A DNA stretch of 14,907 bases from CAZKMM01 sp964553915 (GCA_964553915.1 CAZKMM010000066.1:1-14907); one strand, 5' to 3'. Positions 7,273 to 14,655 are shown, counted from the first letter of the stretch. Translations and numbers: made by a program. The notes: generated from the sequence alone by a model not told the origin.

Positions 7273-10200
7273 TTATTCCTCTTTTCTTAAAAGTTCAACA
7301 TTTAACGCCAGGCTCTGAAGCTCCTTAACCAGAACATTAAAGGATTCGGGCAGTCCGGCTTCAAACTCATATTTGCCCTTGACAATATTCTCATACATTT
7401 TGGTCCTGCCCTGAATATCATCACTCTTTACCGTGAGAAATTCCTGAAGAGTAAAGGCAGCCCCATAAGCCTCTATTGCCCAAACCTCCATCTCTCCTAA
7501 CCTTTGCCCGCCAAATTGGGCTTTTCCTCCCAGAGGCTGTTGGGTGACCAGAGAATATGGTCCAATCGAGCGGGCGTGAATTTTATCATCCACCAGATGG
7601 TGGAGCTTCATTATATACATATATCCAACCGTGACTTCCTGGTCGAAAGGTTCTCCGGTTCTACCATCAAACAGCACGGTCTGACCGGTGCGGGGAAAAC
7701 CAGCTAGCTGAAGCAGGTCTTTAATCTGCTCCTCTTTTGCCCCATCAAAAACCGGGCTCTTCATCCAGATGCCCGGACCAAGCTGGCGGGCAATATTCAG
7801 CACCTGCTCATCGTCCATCTCATTCAACCACCTGCTTATCCGGGGAGAATTGTAAATTTCCTTTAACCGCTTCCGAATTGCCTCCGGAGAGAAATTCTCT
7901 TTAATCATCCGGTCAATTTCTTCTCCCAGTCTTTTAGCAGACCAGCCCAGATGAGTTTCCAAAATCTGACCAACATTCATTCTGCTCGGCACCCCCAGCG
8001 GGTCAAGAACAATATCAACCGAAGTGCCATCAGGCAAATAGGGCATATCCTCTTCCGGTAAAATTCTGCTTACCACTCCTTTGTTCCCGTGCCGACCTGC
8101 CATTTTATCCCCTACTCTTAAGGGACGCTTAATCGCCACATAAACCCGGACAATTTTCAAGACTCCCGGGGGCAGGTCTTCTTCCCGGTAAAGCCGGTCA
8201 ATTTTTTCCTGGATCAGCTTTTCCACCATATCAATCTGTTCCAGAGTAGCATCAACCAGGCTGGCAAGTTCCATCTCCGCTTCTGGCTCCAGCTCAAGCG
8301 GAAGTTTGCTCCACAATTCTACTGGCACCTGTCGGAGCACTTCCTCAGTAATCTCAGTGCCTTTTTTCAAACTGAGTTTGGTTTTTTTAGGTCCCTCAAA
8401 CTTCTCCACCAGTTTTTTGCCTTCAAGCAATTTCATTGCCCGGCGAAGCGCCTGCTCGCGGATGATTTTAATTTCATCCTCCTTATCCTGAAGCAGACGC
8501 TCTTCTTCAGGATCCGGCTCCTTTCTTATTTTTGATTCCCTGGAAGGTTTCTTGCGGGAATACACCTTGGCATCAATTACCACTCCCTCCACTCCGGGAG
8601 GAACCCGAAGCGAGGTATCTTTGACATCACCAGCTTTTTCTCCAAAGATTGCCCGAAGTAATTTTTCCTCTGGAGAAAGCTGGGTGACACTCTTGGGAGT
8701 TATCTTCCCGACCAGAATATCTCCGGGTTTTACCTCAGCGCCAATCCGAATAATCCCGTTCTCATCCAGATTCCTCAGGGCTTCCTCGCCAACATTGGGA
8801 ATATCCTGAGTAATCTCCTCCTTCCCCAGCTTGGTATCACGAGCCATACATTCAAATTCTTCAATATGGATGGAAGTGTAAACATCATTTTTGATTAATC
8901 TCTCACTCACCAGGATGGAATCCTCAAAATTGTAACCTCCCCAGGGTAGGAATGCAACCAGAACATTCTTGCCCAGAGCCAGCTCTCCGCCTTCCATTGC
9001 CGGACCATCTGCAATAATCTGCCCTTTTTCCACCCGGTCACCCTTTTTAACAATAGGTCTCTGATTAATACAGGTATCTTGATTGGAACGACGGAATTTA
9101 ATCAAATTATAGATATCAACTCCGCTATCTCCTTCCCCTTCTTTCTCATCTGCTTCAATCACAATTCTGGTAGCATCAACACTAACTACTTTTCCACTTC
9201 TTTTCGCCACCACACATACATAACTATCTTTTGCCACTACCTTCTCAATCCCGGTTCCTACCAAGGGCGCCTCAGTGACCATCAAAGGCACCGCCTGTCT
9301 TTGCATATTGGAACCCATCAGAGCCCGGTTAGCATCATCATGCTCCAAGAAGGGAATCAGACTGGCGGAAACACTCACCACCTGGTTGGGGCTAACATCC
9401 ATCAGGTCTACTTCCTCAGGAGGAACCAGAACAAACTCTCCCTTCCGACGGGCGTTAACCAGCTCTGCGGTTATTTTCCCGTCTTTATCTACCGGAGCAT
9501 TTGCCTGGGCAATGGTATGCTGTTCCTCCTCCCAGGCGGTAAGATACACCACCTCGTTAGTTGCCTTGCCATTTTTCACTACCCGATAGGGGCTTTCAAC
9601 AAAACCATATTCATTTACCCGGGCATAAGTGGTAAGACTTGAAATCAAACCGATATTCGGACCCTCCGGGGTCTCCACCGGACAAATTCTGCCGTAATGA
9701 GTAAAATGAACATCTCGCACTTCAAATCCCGCCCGCTCCCGGGTAAGACCGCTGGGTCCCAAAGCACTCAGCCTTCTCTTATGAGTAATCTCGCTGAGCG
9801 GGTTGGTCTGGTCCATAAACTGGCTGAGCTGGGAGGAGCCGAAAAATTCCCGCACCGCAGCCATTACCGGCTTGGCATTAATCAGGTCATGAGGCATCAT
9901 TGTTTCCACTTCCTGAAAGCTCATCCGCTCCTTGATCGCCCGTGCCATTCTCACCAGTCCAATCCGGAACTGATTCTCTAAAAGTTCTCCCACGCCCCGA
10001 ACCCGGCGGTTGCCCAGATGGTCAATATCATCCGGCTCTCCCCGACGGTCTTTAAGGTCAATCAGGTGCTTGACCACCGCCATAATATCCTCTTTGGTGA
10101 GAATATGGACATCCTCAGGAATGCTCAGCCCCAGCCGTTGATTGATTTTCATTCGCCCCACTTTGCCCAGGTCATAACGGTCCGGATTGAAAAACAGACT

Positions 10201-11379
10201 TTCAAAGAGCCGGTCCGCATTCTTTTGGGTAGCTGGGTCCCCCGGACGGAGCCATTTGAAAATTTCCAGGCGTGCTTCTTCTGGAGTGGTCGCTTTATCC
10301 ATTAAAAGGGTATCCCGGAGACTGGAGCTGATTCGGATATTATCAAAGAAAATCAAATCAAATTGATTAATCTTATATTTTTTAAGCAAAGCAATCTTTT
10401 CCTCATCCAGCTCTTCATTTGCTTCTAAAATCACCTCCCCGGTCTCCGGGTCATAGATATCATGCGCCAGCACCCTTCCATAAAGTTCCTTTTCCTCTAT
10501 TTGAATCCTCTCCACCCCGGCTTCCTGCATCTTGCGAAGATGGCTGGCTTTAATCTTCCTTCCTTTCTGGACAATTATTTCTCCGCTCTTGGGATAACGA
10601 ATATCTCTGCTCGCTTGCTGTCCCTCTAAAACTTTGGGATTAACTGATTTGAAAACTTTACTGCTTTCAAAATAAATCCGTTCGGTCTGATAGAAAAAGC
10701 TCAAAAGCTCTTCAGTGCTAAAGCCTAATGCCCGAAGTAAAATCGTAGCAGGAAGCTTGCGTCTGCGGTCTATTCGGACAAAAAGAATATCTCGGTGGTC
10801 AAATTCAAAATCTATCCAGGAACCCCGGTAGGGAATAATCCGGGCAAAATAGAGAACCTTACCCGAGGTATGAGTCTTACCCCGGTCATTGTCAAAAAAC
10901 ACCCCGGGCGAACGGTGAATCTGATTCACCACCACCCGCTCCGTGCCATTGACAATAAAAGTTCCTTTTTCCGTCATTAAGGGCAGTTCCCCGAAATATA
11001 CCTCTTGCTCCTTGATGTCTCGCAGGGTACGAAGCCCGGTTTGCTCATCAATATTCCAGACCACCAGCCGAATTTTTACCTGCAAAGGAGCACCATAAGT
11101 CATCCATTTTTCTCTGCATTCATTTTCAGTGTATTTCGGGGAGTCAAGCCGGTATTCCACGAATTCCACACTTAAAGTTTCACTGCTATCCCGAATCGGA
11201 AAAACACTGTTAAATACCGCCTGCAATCCCTCATTTTTTCTTTTCTCAGGAGGGAGATCCATTTGAAGAAATTGGGCATAGCTCCGCTTCTGAACTTCAA
11301 TTAAGTTGGGCATATCAATAATTTGGGGAATGGTGGAAAAATCCTTCCGAAGCCGACCAGCGAATTTCTGGTCCTTCAT
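7273..11379 (-). CDS. rpoB: DNA-directed RNA polymerase subunit beta
   Basis: RpoB is the beta subunit of RNA polymerase, forming with beta' the active-site cleft and the rifampicin pocket. The 1368 residues are slightly more than E. coli (1342). The rifampicin region (514-541) begins GSSQLSQFMDQTNPLSEITH; Asp523, His533 and Ser538 (E. coli 516, 526, 531) and the second cluster (Pro571, Asn575, Ile579) are all the sensitive residues. The active-site motif KMAGRHGNKG is at 1092-1101. A lobe insertion before residue 345 corresponds to E. coli beta-i4, and a charged block at about 945-1060 corresponds to beta-i9. Two differences from E. coli near the rifampicin pocket are Ser543 (GPSG for GPGG) and Phe559 (DVHFTHYG). 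The ATG follows AAGGAGG by 5 bases. It lies 60 bases after rplL and 28 before rpoC. Confidence 0.98.
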   Translation of the reverse strand: MKDQKFAGRLRKDFSTIPQIIDMPNLIEVQKRSYAQFLQMDLPPEKRKNEGLQAVFNSVFPIRDSSETLSVEFVEYRLDSPKYTENECREKWMTYGAPLQVKIRLVVWNIDEQTGLRTLRDIKEQEVYFGELPLMTEKGTFIVNGTERVVVNQIHRSPGVFFDNDRGKTHTSGKVLYFARIIPYRGSWIDFEFDHRDILFVRIDRRRKLPATILLRALGFSTEELLSFFYQTERIYFESSKVFKSVNPKVLEGQQASRDIRYPKSGEIIVQKGRKIKASHLRKMQEAGVERIQIEEKELYGRVLAHDIYDPETGEVILEANEELDEEKIALLKKYKINQFDLIFFDNIRISSSLRDTLLMDKATTPEEARLEIFKWLRPGDPATQKNADRLFESLFFNPDRYDLGKVGRMKINQRLGLSIPEDVHILTKEDIMAVVKHLIDLKDRRGEPDDIDHLGNRRVRGVGELLENQFRIGLVRMARAIKERMSFQEVETMMPHDLINAKPVMAAVREFFGSSQLSQFMDQTNPLSEITHKRRLSALGPSGLTRERAGFEVRDVHFTHYGRICPVETPEGPNIGLISSLTTYARVNEYGFVESPYRVVKNGKATNEVVYLTAWEEEQHTIAQANAPVDKDGKITAELVNARRKGEFVLVPPEEVDLMDVSPNQVVSVSASLIPFLEHDDANRALMGSNMQRQAVPLMVTEAPLVGTGIEKVVAKDSYVCVVAKRSGKVVSVDATRIVIEADEKEGEGDSGVDIYNLIKFRRSNQDTCINQRPIVKKGDRVEKGQIIADGPAMEGGELALGKNVLVAFLPWGGYNFEDSILVSERLIKNDVYTSIHIEEFECMARDTKLGKEEITQDIPNVGEEALRNLDENGIIRIGAEVKPGDILVGKITPKSVTQLSPEEKLLRAIFGEKAGDVKDTSLRVPPGVEGVVIDAKVYSRKKPSRESKIRKEPDPEEERLLQDKEDEIKIIREQALRRAMKLLEGKKLVEKFEGPKKTKLSLKKGTEITEEVLRQVPVELWSKLPLELEPEAEMELASLVDATLEQIDMVEKLIQEKIDRLYREEDLPPGVLKIVRVYVAIKRPLRVGDKMAGRHGNKGVVSRILPEEDMPYLPDGTSVDIVLDPLGVPSRMNVGQILETHLGWSAKRLGEEIDRMIKENFSPEAIRKRLKEIYNSPRISRWLNEMDDEQVLNIARQLGPGIWMKSPVFDGAKEEQIKDLLQLAGFPRTGQTVLFDGRTGEPFDQEVTVGYMYIMKLHHLVDDKIHARSIGPYSLVTQQPLGGKAQFGGQRLGEMEVWAIEAYGAAFTLQEFLTVKSDDIQGRTKMYENIVKGKYEFEAGLPESFNVLVKELQSLALNVELLRKEE

Positions 11380-11392
11380 TATCTCCTCCTTG

Positions 11393-11439
11393 GCTGGGAA
11401 AATTTTTTATTCAGGGGCATATCTTGATTTTGTCCCAGC
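11393..11439 (-). promoter_or_regulatory. Inverted repeat in the rplL-rpoB gap (possible processing or attenuation hairpin)
   Basis: On the minus strand GCTGGGA (11433-11439), directly after the rplL TAA, is perfectly complementary to TCCCAGC (11393-11399), giving a 7-base-pair GC-rich stem with a 33-base AT-rich loop. The 3' arm ends one base before the rpoB ribosome binding site AAGGAGG (11385-11391). In E. coli this gap holds an attenuator and an RNase III site that lower rpoBC expression relative to rplJL; the position here suggests a similar role. It has no U-tract directly after the stem, so it is not a classic intrinsic terminator. Confidence 0.45.
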
Positions 11440-11832
11440 TTATTTAATCTCTACTTTGGCTCCTGCTGATTCCAGGGTCTGTTTGATTTTTTCTGCCTCT
11501 TCTTTACTTACCCCTTCTTTTACCGTTTGAGGAGCTTTCTCTACCAGCTCTTTGGATTCCTTGAGTCCGAGTCCGGTAATCTTGCGAATCTCTTTGATCA
11601 CATCAATCCGCTTCTCTCCTACCTCTTTGAGAATCACGGTAAATTCGGTTTTCTCCTCCGCCGCTTCTGCTGGAGCAGCTCCCGGGGCCCCAGCTACCGC
11701 CACCACCGGAGCAGCCGCACTCACCCCATAACGCTCCTCAAACTCTTTGATGAACTGGCTCAACTCCAAAACAGTCATATTGTCAAAAAATTCAAAAACC
11801 TGCTCCTTTGTAATTGCTCCCTTCTCTCCCAC
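11440..11832 (-). CDS. rplL: 50S ribosomal protein L7/L12
   Basis: L7/L12 forms the multi-copy flexible stalk that recruits EF-Tu, EF-G and other factors and stimulates their GTPase activity. The 130-residue product has the N-terminal dimerisation domain (about 1-40), an Ala/Pro/Gly-rich hinge (about 39-60, with AAPVVAVAGAPGAAPAEAA) and the compact C-terminal domain from about 61 (EKTEFTVILKE to KVEIK). It begins with GTG: the codon at 11830-11832 follows AAGGAGG by 7 bases. Length is a little above the E. coli protein (about 120), mostly from a few extra N-terminal residues. It lies 30 bases after rplJ, the usual pairing, and is made in several copies per L10. An inverted repeat follows its stop codon. 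Confidence 0.97.
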   Translation of the reverse strand: MGEKGAITKEQVFEFFDNMTVLELSQFIKEFEERYGVSAAAPVVAVAGAPGAAPAEAAEEKTEFTVILKEVGEKRIDVIKEIRKITGLGLKESKELVEKAPQTVKEGVSKEEAEKIKQTLESAGAKVEIK

Positions 11833-11839
11833 TTTTCTT

Positions 11840-11846
11840 CCTCCTT
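11840..11846 (-). promoter_or_regulatory. Ribosome binding site deciding the rplL GTG start
   Basis: AAGGAGG lies in the 30-base rplJ-rplL gap with a 7-base spacer (AAGAAAA) before GTG at 11832. This near-ideal site suits a protein needed in multiple copies per ribosome and settles the non-ATG start. Confidence 0.75.
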
Positions 11847-11862
11847 TTCTTTAAATTTTTAT

Positions 11863-12387
11863 CTACGGTTCTTTTTCTTTCTTTTCCTTTAAGGCAACTA
11901 AAAGTCTTGCCATCTTTTCCGGTAGTGCCTTCATCAGCCATAATAACTTTCTGGGACCACCCGCTAAATCCTGCGCCAGCTGAGCCAGAAGCTCTTTTCT
12001 GCCTGGCAGGCGAGAAAGTTCCTTTACTGATTCCGAGTCAATCTTCTTGCCCTCTACCAGCCCCCCTTTCAGCTTGAGAGCTTCATATTTCTTGCTCATC
12101 TCAGCTAAAATCTTGCAAAGCTCCACTACATCCTCAGAATGCCAGCTCAGGGCAGTGGGACCAGTTAAAAACTCCTCAATCCCTTCCAGGCCAATATCCT
12201 TTGCCGCAATCCTTACCAGCCGATTCTTCACTACCCGGAAATTTCCCCCTCGCTCCTTGACGTGCCCGCGAACCTCGTTAATCTCCTCTACCTTCAATCC
12301 CTGATAGTCAACCGCCACTACCCCGGCTACTCCTGCCAGCTCTTTTTTTAACCTCTCAACCTGCTCTATTTTCTCCTGCCTTCTCAA
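11863..12387 (-). CDS. rplJ: 50S ribosomal protein L10
   Basis: L10 anchors the L7/L12 dimers to 23S rRNA at the base of the stalk. The 174 residues begin MRRQEKIEQVERLKKEL, the usual N-terminus; the body contains VVKNRLVRIAAKD (about 52-64) and LTGPTALSW (about 74-82), both typical of the family, and the C-terminal helix that binds L7/L12 ends in KKEKEP. The start codon is TTG (12385-12387): no ATG is suitably placed, the preceding GGGGGAG (12394-12400) has a 6-base spacer, and the resulting N-terminus fits the family. It stands between rplA and rplL. In E. coli L10 with L7/L12 represses its own mRNA by binding the leader; a 94-base leader is present here. Confidence 0.96.
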   Translation of the reverse strand: MRRQEKIEQVERLKKELAGVAGVVAVDYQGLKVEEINEVRGHVKERGGNFRVVKNRLVRIAAKDIGLEGIEEFLTGPTALSWHSEDVVELCKILAEMSKKYEALKLKGGLVEGKKIDSESVKELSRLPGRKELLAQLAQDLAGGPRKLLWLMKALPEKMARLLVALKEKKEKEP

Positions 12388-12481
12388 TCCTTACTCCCCC
12401 TAAGTTCTTGATTTAAAAGTAATTTTTCTTTGCAAAAGATTAAATAATCCCCCTTTTAATCATCCTCTTGGTTAAGTTTTA
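12388..12481 (-). promoter_or_regulatory. rplA-rplJ gap: candidate structured rplJ leader
   Basis: This is the longest gap in the window. Read on the minus strand, GATTAAAAG (12453-12461) can pair with CTTTTAAATC (12410-12419) with one bulged A, enclosing a 33-base loop that itself contains a small GATT-ATTT-AATC hairpin. The helix ends about 10 bases before the GGGGGAG ribosome binding site of rplJ. In many bacteria the mRNA here carries an L10-binding leader with a kink-turn. I cannot recognise the consensus by eye, and the helix is AT-rich and weak. No convincing promoter was seen. Confidence 0.3.
12394..12400 (-). promoter_or_regulatory. Ribosome binding site deciding the rplJ TTG start
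   Basis: GGGGGAG lies 6 bases (TAAGGA) before TTG at 12387. It matches the 16S anti-Shine-Dalgarno less well than the AAGGAGG of rplL, and TTG is a weaker start than GTG. Both favour fewer L10 than L7/L12 molecules. Confidence 0.6.
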
Positions 12482-13189
12482 TCAGCCGGCCCGAAGCTCC
12501 CGAAGGCTTAATGGGTCAATTTTAATTCCGGGACTCATCGTGCTTGATACCGCAACTGATTTAATGTAAGTTCCTTTTGCGGTATCAGGTTTTGCCCGGA
12601 GCACCGCATCCACCACCGCAGAAAAATTCTCTAAAAGCTTTTCCGGACCAAAACTTAATTTCCCAAAAGGGCAATGAACAATTCCAGTTCGGTCCACCCG
12701 GAATTCCAGTTTTCCCTTCTTTAATTCCTCTACCGCTCGTTTCACCTCAAAAGTGACGGTTCCTGCCTTGGGATTGGGCATCAACCCTCTGGGACCGAGA
12801 ATTTTACCCAGTTTGGATACCTGCCCCATCATATCCGGGGTGGCGACCGCTTTATCAAAATCCAGCCACCCTTCCTGAATCTTCTTGATTAAATCTTCTG
12901 CACCAACATAATCAGCCCCGGCTTCTTTTGCCTCTTTTTCCTTTTCTCCCTTCGCAAAGACCAGCACCCGAACCGGCTTGCCCAGACCGTGCGGAAGCAT
13001 CACCACTCCCCGAACCATCTGGTCCGCATGCCTTGGGTCAACCCCGAGCCGGAAATGAGCCTCTGCGGTCTCATCAAATTTAGCGTTTCCCAGCTCGCAA
13101 AGAAGCTTAATCGCCTCCTCAGGGGAATAGAGCCGAACCCGTTCCAGCTTCTCCTTAAGAGCCAGATACCGCTTACTTCTCCTCGGCAT
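12482..13189 (-). CDS. rplA: 50S ribosomal protein L1
   Basis: L1 forms the mobile stalk near the E site, helps release deacylated tRNA, and in many bacteria represses its own mRNA. The 235 residues match the usual length (E. coli 234). The signature loop is visible around 117-144 as ATPDMMGQVSKLGKILGPRG followed by LMPNPKAGTV, and the C-terminus contains the conserved GTYIKSVAVSSTMSPGIKID segment (about 207-226). The ATG follows AGGAGG by 5 bases, and that binding site touches the TGA of rplK, so the two genes are probably translationally coupled (gap 10 bases). rplJ follows after 94 bases, the only sizeable break within the rplKAJL set. Confidence 0.97.
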   Translation of the reverse strand: MPRRSKRYLALKEKLERVRLYSPEEAIKLLCELGNAKFDETAEAHFRLGVDPRHADQMVRGVVMLPHGLGKPVRVLVFAKGEKEKEAKEAGADYVGAEDLIKKIQEGWLDFDKAVATPDMMGQVSKLGKILGPRGLMPNPKAGTVTFEVKRAVEELKKGKLEFRVDRTGIVHCPFGKLSFGPEKLLENFSAVVDAVLRAKPDTAKGTYIKSVAVSSTMSPGIKIDPLSLRELRAG

Positions 13190-13199
13190 ACTCTCCTCC

Positions 13200-13622
13200 T
13201 CAAATCACCTGGATTCCCATACTCCTGGCAGTGCCCTCAATAATTTTCATTGCTTTTTCCAGGTCTTTGGTATTTAAATCAGGAAGCTTTATTTTCGCAA
13301 TCTCCCGAATTTGTTCTCTGGTAACCTGCCCGACAATTACCCTGCCCGGCTCACTGGAGCCTTTAGCAATCTTCGCGGCCTTTTTCAACAAAACACTGGC
13401 AGGGGGCTTTTTAGTAATAAAAGTAAAAGAGCGGTCTTGATAAACCGTGACCACCACCGGAATAATTATCCCTGGCTCCTCCTTAGCGGTAAGAGCATTA
13501 AATTTTTTAATGAACTCTGCTATGTTCACCCCTGCCTGCCCTAGAGCCGGTCCCACCGGAGGTGATGCGGTTGCCTGACCCGCCGGCACCTGCAAGCGTA
13601 TTTTTGCAATTACCTTCTTCAT
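13200..13622 (-). CDS. rplK: 50S ribosomal protein L11
   Basis: L11 binds the GTPase-associated region of 23S rRNA together with the L10-L12 stalk and takes part in factor function and the stringent response. The 140-residue product (E. coli 142) has the N-terminal domain with the proline-rich PPVGPALGQAGVNIAEFIK segment (about 21-39), which includes the prolines of the thiostrepton site, and the rRNA-binding C-terminal domain ending RSMGIQVI. The ATG at 13622 follows GAGGGG with 7 bases of spacing. Only 11 bases separate it from nusG, so there is no room between the genes for a long autoregulatory leader of the E. coli L1-binding type. The TGA stop lies 10 bases before rplA. Confidence 0.97.
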   Translation of the reverse strand: MKKVIAKIRLQVPAGQATASPPVGPALGQAGVNIAEFIKKFNALTAKEEPGIIIPVVVTVYQDRSFTFITKKPPASVLLKKAAKIAKGSSEPGRVIVGQVTREQIREIAKIKLPDLNTKDLEKAMKIIEGTARSMGIQVI

Positions 13623-13633
13623 CTTTCTTCCCC

Positions 13634-14173
13634 TCAGGCTTTTTCTACCTGAACAAAATCTAATTCCACCGGGGTTTGTCTGCCAAAAATACTTACCAGC
13701 ACCCGCACCTTACCTTTATCTGGCTTAACTTCATCTACCACCCCGCTGAAATTGGCAAAAGGACCATCCACCACCCGAACCAAATCTCCTCGCTCCAGCG
13801 CCTCTTTGGGCTTGGGCTTTTGCATTCCTTCCTTAATTCTCTGCGCCAGCTTCTCTGCTTCTTCCTCCGGAATACTCGGAGCATCAAGAGTGCCTCCAAC
13901 AAATCCGGTCACCTTGGGAGTCCCCCGAACTATTTGATAAGTGTCCTCATCTAAAGCCATCTGAACCAGAATATAGCCAGGAAAGTACTTCCGCTGAGAA
14001 ACCTTTCTTTTCCCGCCAATCAGCTCCACCACCTCTTCGCTCGGAATCAAAATCTCTCCGAATTTATCTTCTGCCCCGGCCTGGTGAATTCGCTCCTCAA
14101 GGGCACGCTTTGCCTTCTCCTCATAACCGGAGTAAGTATGCACCACATACCATTTAAGTTGTTTTTCGCTCAT
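13634..14173 (-). CDS. nusG: Transcription antitermination/elongation factor NusG
   Basis: NusG binds the RNA polymerase clamp across the cleft, modulates pausing and Rho termination, and links polymerase to the leading ribosome through S10. The 179-residue protein (E. coli 181) has the NGN domain from KWYVVHTYSGYEEKAK (7-22) through FPGYILVQM and VTGFVGG (about 64-95), a short linker, and a KOW domain from RGDLVRVVDGPFANFSGVV (about 125-143) to the end, with no insertion. The ATG at 14173 lies 7 bases after the secE stop; its ribosome binding site is only GAGG with a 2-base spacer, so translation probably depends on coupling with secE. The secE-nusG pairing and the ribosomal protein genes that follow are highly conserved. 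Confidence 0.97.
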   Translation of the reverse strand: MSEKQLKWYVVHTYSGYEEKAKRALEERIHQAGAEDKFGEILIPSEEVVELIGGKRKVSQRKYFPGYILVQMALDEDTYQIVRGTPKVTGFVGGTLDAPSIPEEEAEKLAQRIKEGMQKPKPKEALERGDLVRVVDGPFANFSGVVDEVKPDKGKVRVLVSIFGRQTPVELDFVQVEKA

Positions 14174-14180
14174 TGCCTCG

Positions 14181-14564
14181 TTAAAAAATCAGCTTGATTA
14201 AGGAATCAAAAATCTTGTCAAAAATCCAGATGACTAAAGTAACCACTAAAACCATCAGGATAACCACTAATGTGGCTCCTTGCAAGTCCCGACGATTGGG
14301 AAAGGTAACTTTTTTCATTTCAACAATAACTTCCGTGCCATAAGTGGTTACCTTTTGATTATGTAAAGCAAATTGAACCATCGCCAAACTTATCCCTAAG
14401 GCTAAAATCCCCATCCAGTTAGTTAATGGAAGACCAGCAAACTTATGGAAAGGTAAATTTAACTGAATAATTATAGTGGAAAACAACCTCCAGAGAATAT
14501 ACCAGAGCACCAGTCCTAAAAAATATAAACTGGCGCTTAAAATCTTCTCATTGGTCATAAACAT
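14181..14564 (-). CDS. secE: Preprotein translocase subunit SecE (three-helix form)
   Basis: SecE is the essential small membrane subunit that clamps SecY in the protein-export channel. The 127-residue product has a conserved core of an amphipathic segment (about 73-88) with EVIVEMKKVTFPNRRDL (78-94), then a membrane helix (about 96-116). Two additional hydrophobic helices precede it (about 11-34 and 46-67), so this is the long form known from E. coli rather than the single-helix form of about 60 residues found in many phyla. The frame stays open upstream to 14609, but those 15 codons are the tRNA gene read as protein (MGVRIPPGLP). The ATG at 14564 is chosen because AAGGAG (14571-14576) precedes it by 6 bases. 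nusG follows after 7 bases. Confidence 0.93.
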   Translation of the reverse strand: MFMTNEKILSASLYFLGLVLWYILWRLFSTIIIQLNLPFHKFAGLPLTNWMGILALGISLAMVQFALHNQKVTTYGTEVIVEMKKVTFPNRRDLQGATLVVILMVLVVTLVIWIFDKIFDSLIKLIF

Positions 14565-14570
14565 TTTGTG

Positions 14571-14576
14571 CTCCTT
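14571..14576 (-). promoter_or_regulatory. Ribosome binding site deciding the secE start
   Basis: AAGGAG with a 6-base spacer (CACAAA) selects the ATG at 14564 over another ATG two codons later and over the longer frame that enters the tRNA. It begins 3 bases after the CCA end of the tRNA, so a processed secE mRNA would carry a leader of only about 15 bases. Confidence 0.7.
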
Positions 14577-14579
14577 AAA

Positions 14580-14655
14580 TGGCAGGCCAGGAGGGATTCG
14601 AACCCCCAACCGCCGGATTTGGAGTCCGGTGCTCTAGCCGTTGAGCTACTGGCCT
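14580..14655 (-). tRNA. trnW: tRNA-Trp (anticodon CCA)
   Basis: The minus strand folds into a complete cloverleaf: acceptor stem AGGCCAG/CTGGCCT (7 pairs), D stem GCTC/GAGC, anticodon stem CCGGA/TCCGG with loop CTCCAAA (anticodon CCA at 14620-14622), a five-base variable loop, and T stem GGGGG/CCCTC with loop TTCGAAT. The discriminator base is G, as expected of bacterial tRNA-Trp, and the 3' CCA is encoded (14580-14582). It decodes UGG. It lies 8 bases after rpmG and 15 before secE, inside the protein-coding operon and almost certainly co-transcribed; this placement is seen in several bacterial phyla. Confidence 0.97.

Noticed and set aside
9079..9642. A 187-codon open frame on the plus strand
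   Set aside because: It is antisense to the rpoB core. Sense-strand codon choice leaves few stops on the other strand in this region, so long shadow frames are expected.
12440..12463. A 7-codon frame (MIKRGII) in the rplJ leader, possible leader peptide
   Set aside because: The AGAGG before it has no spacer, the frame is tiny, it has no run of regulatory codons, and it overlaps the candidate helix. Chance is the simpler explanation.
12424..12470. AGGATG in the rplJ leader resembling a 23S rRNA motif near the L11 site
   Set aside because: A six-base match in a 94-base gap is not significant, and the surrounding rRNA fold is not reproduced.
14565..14609. A 15-codon N-terminal extension of secE (MGVRIPPGLP...)
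   Set aside because: These codons are the T arm and acceptor end of tRNA-Trp read as protein, a familiar artefact. The ATG at 14564 has a proper ribosome binding site.
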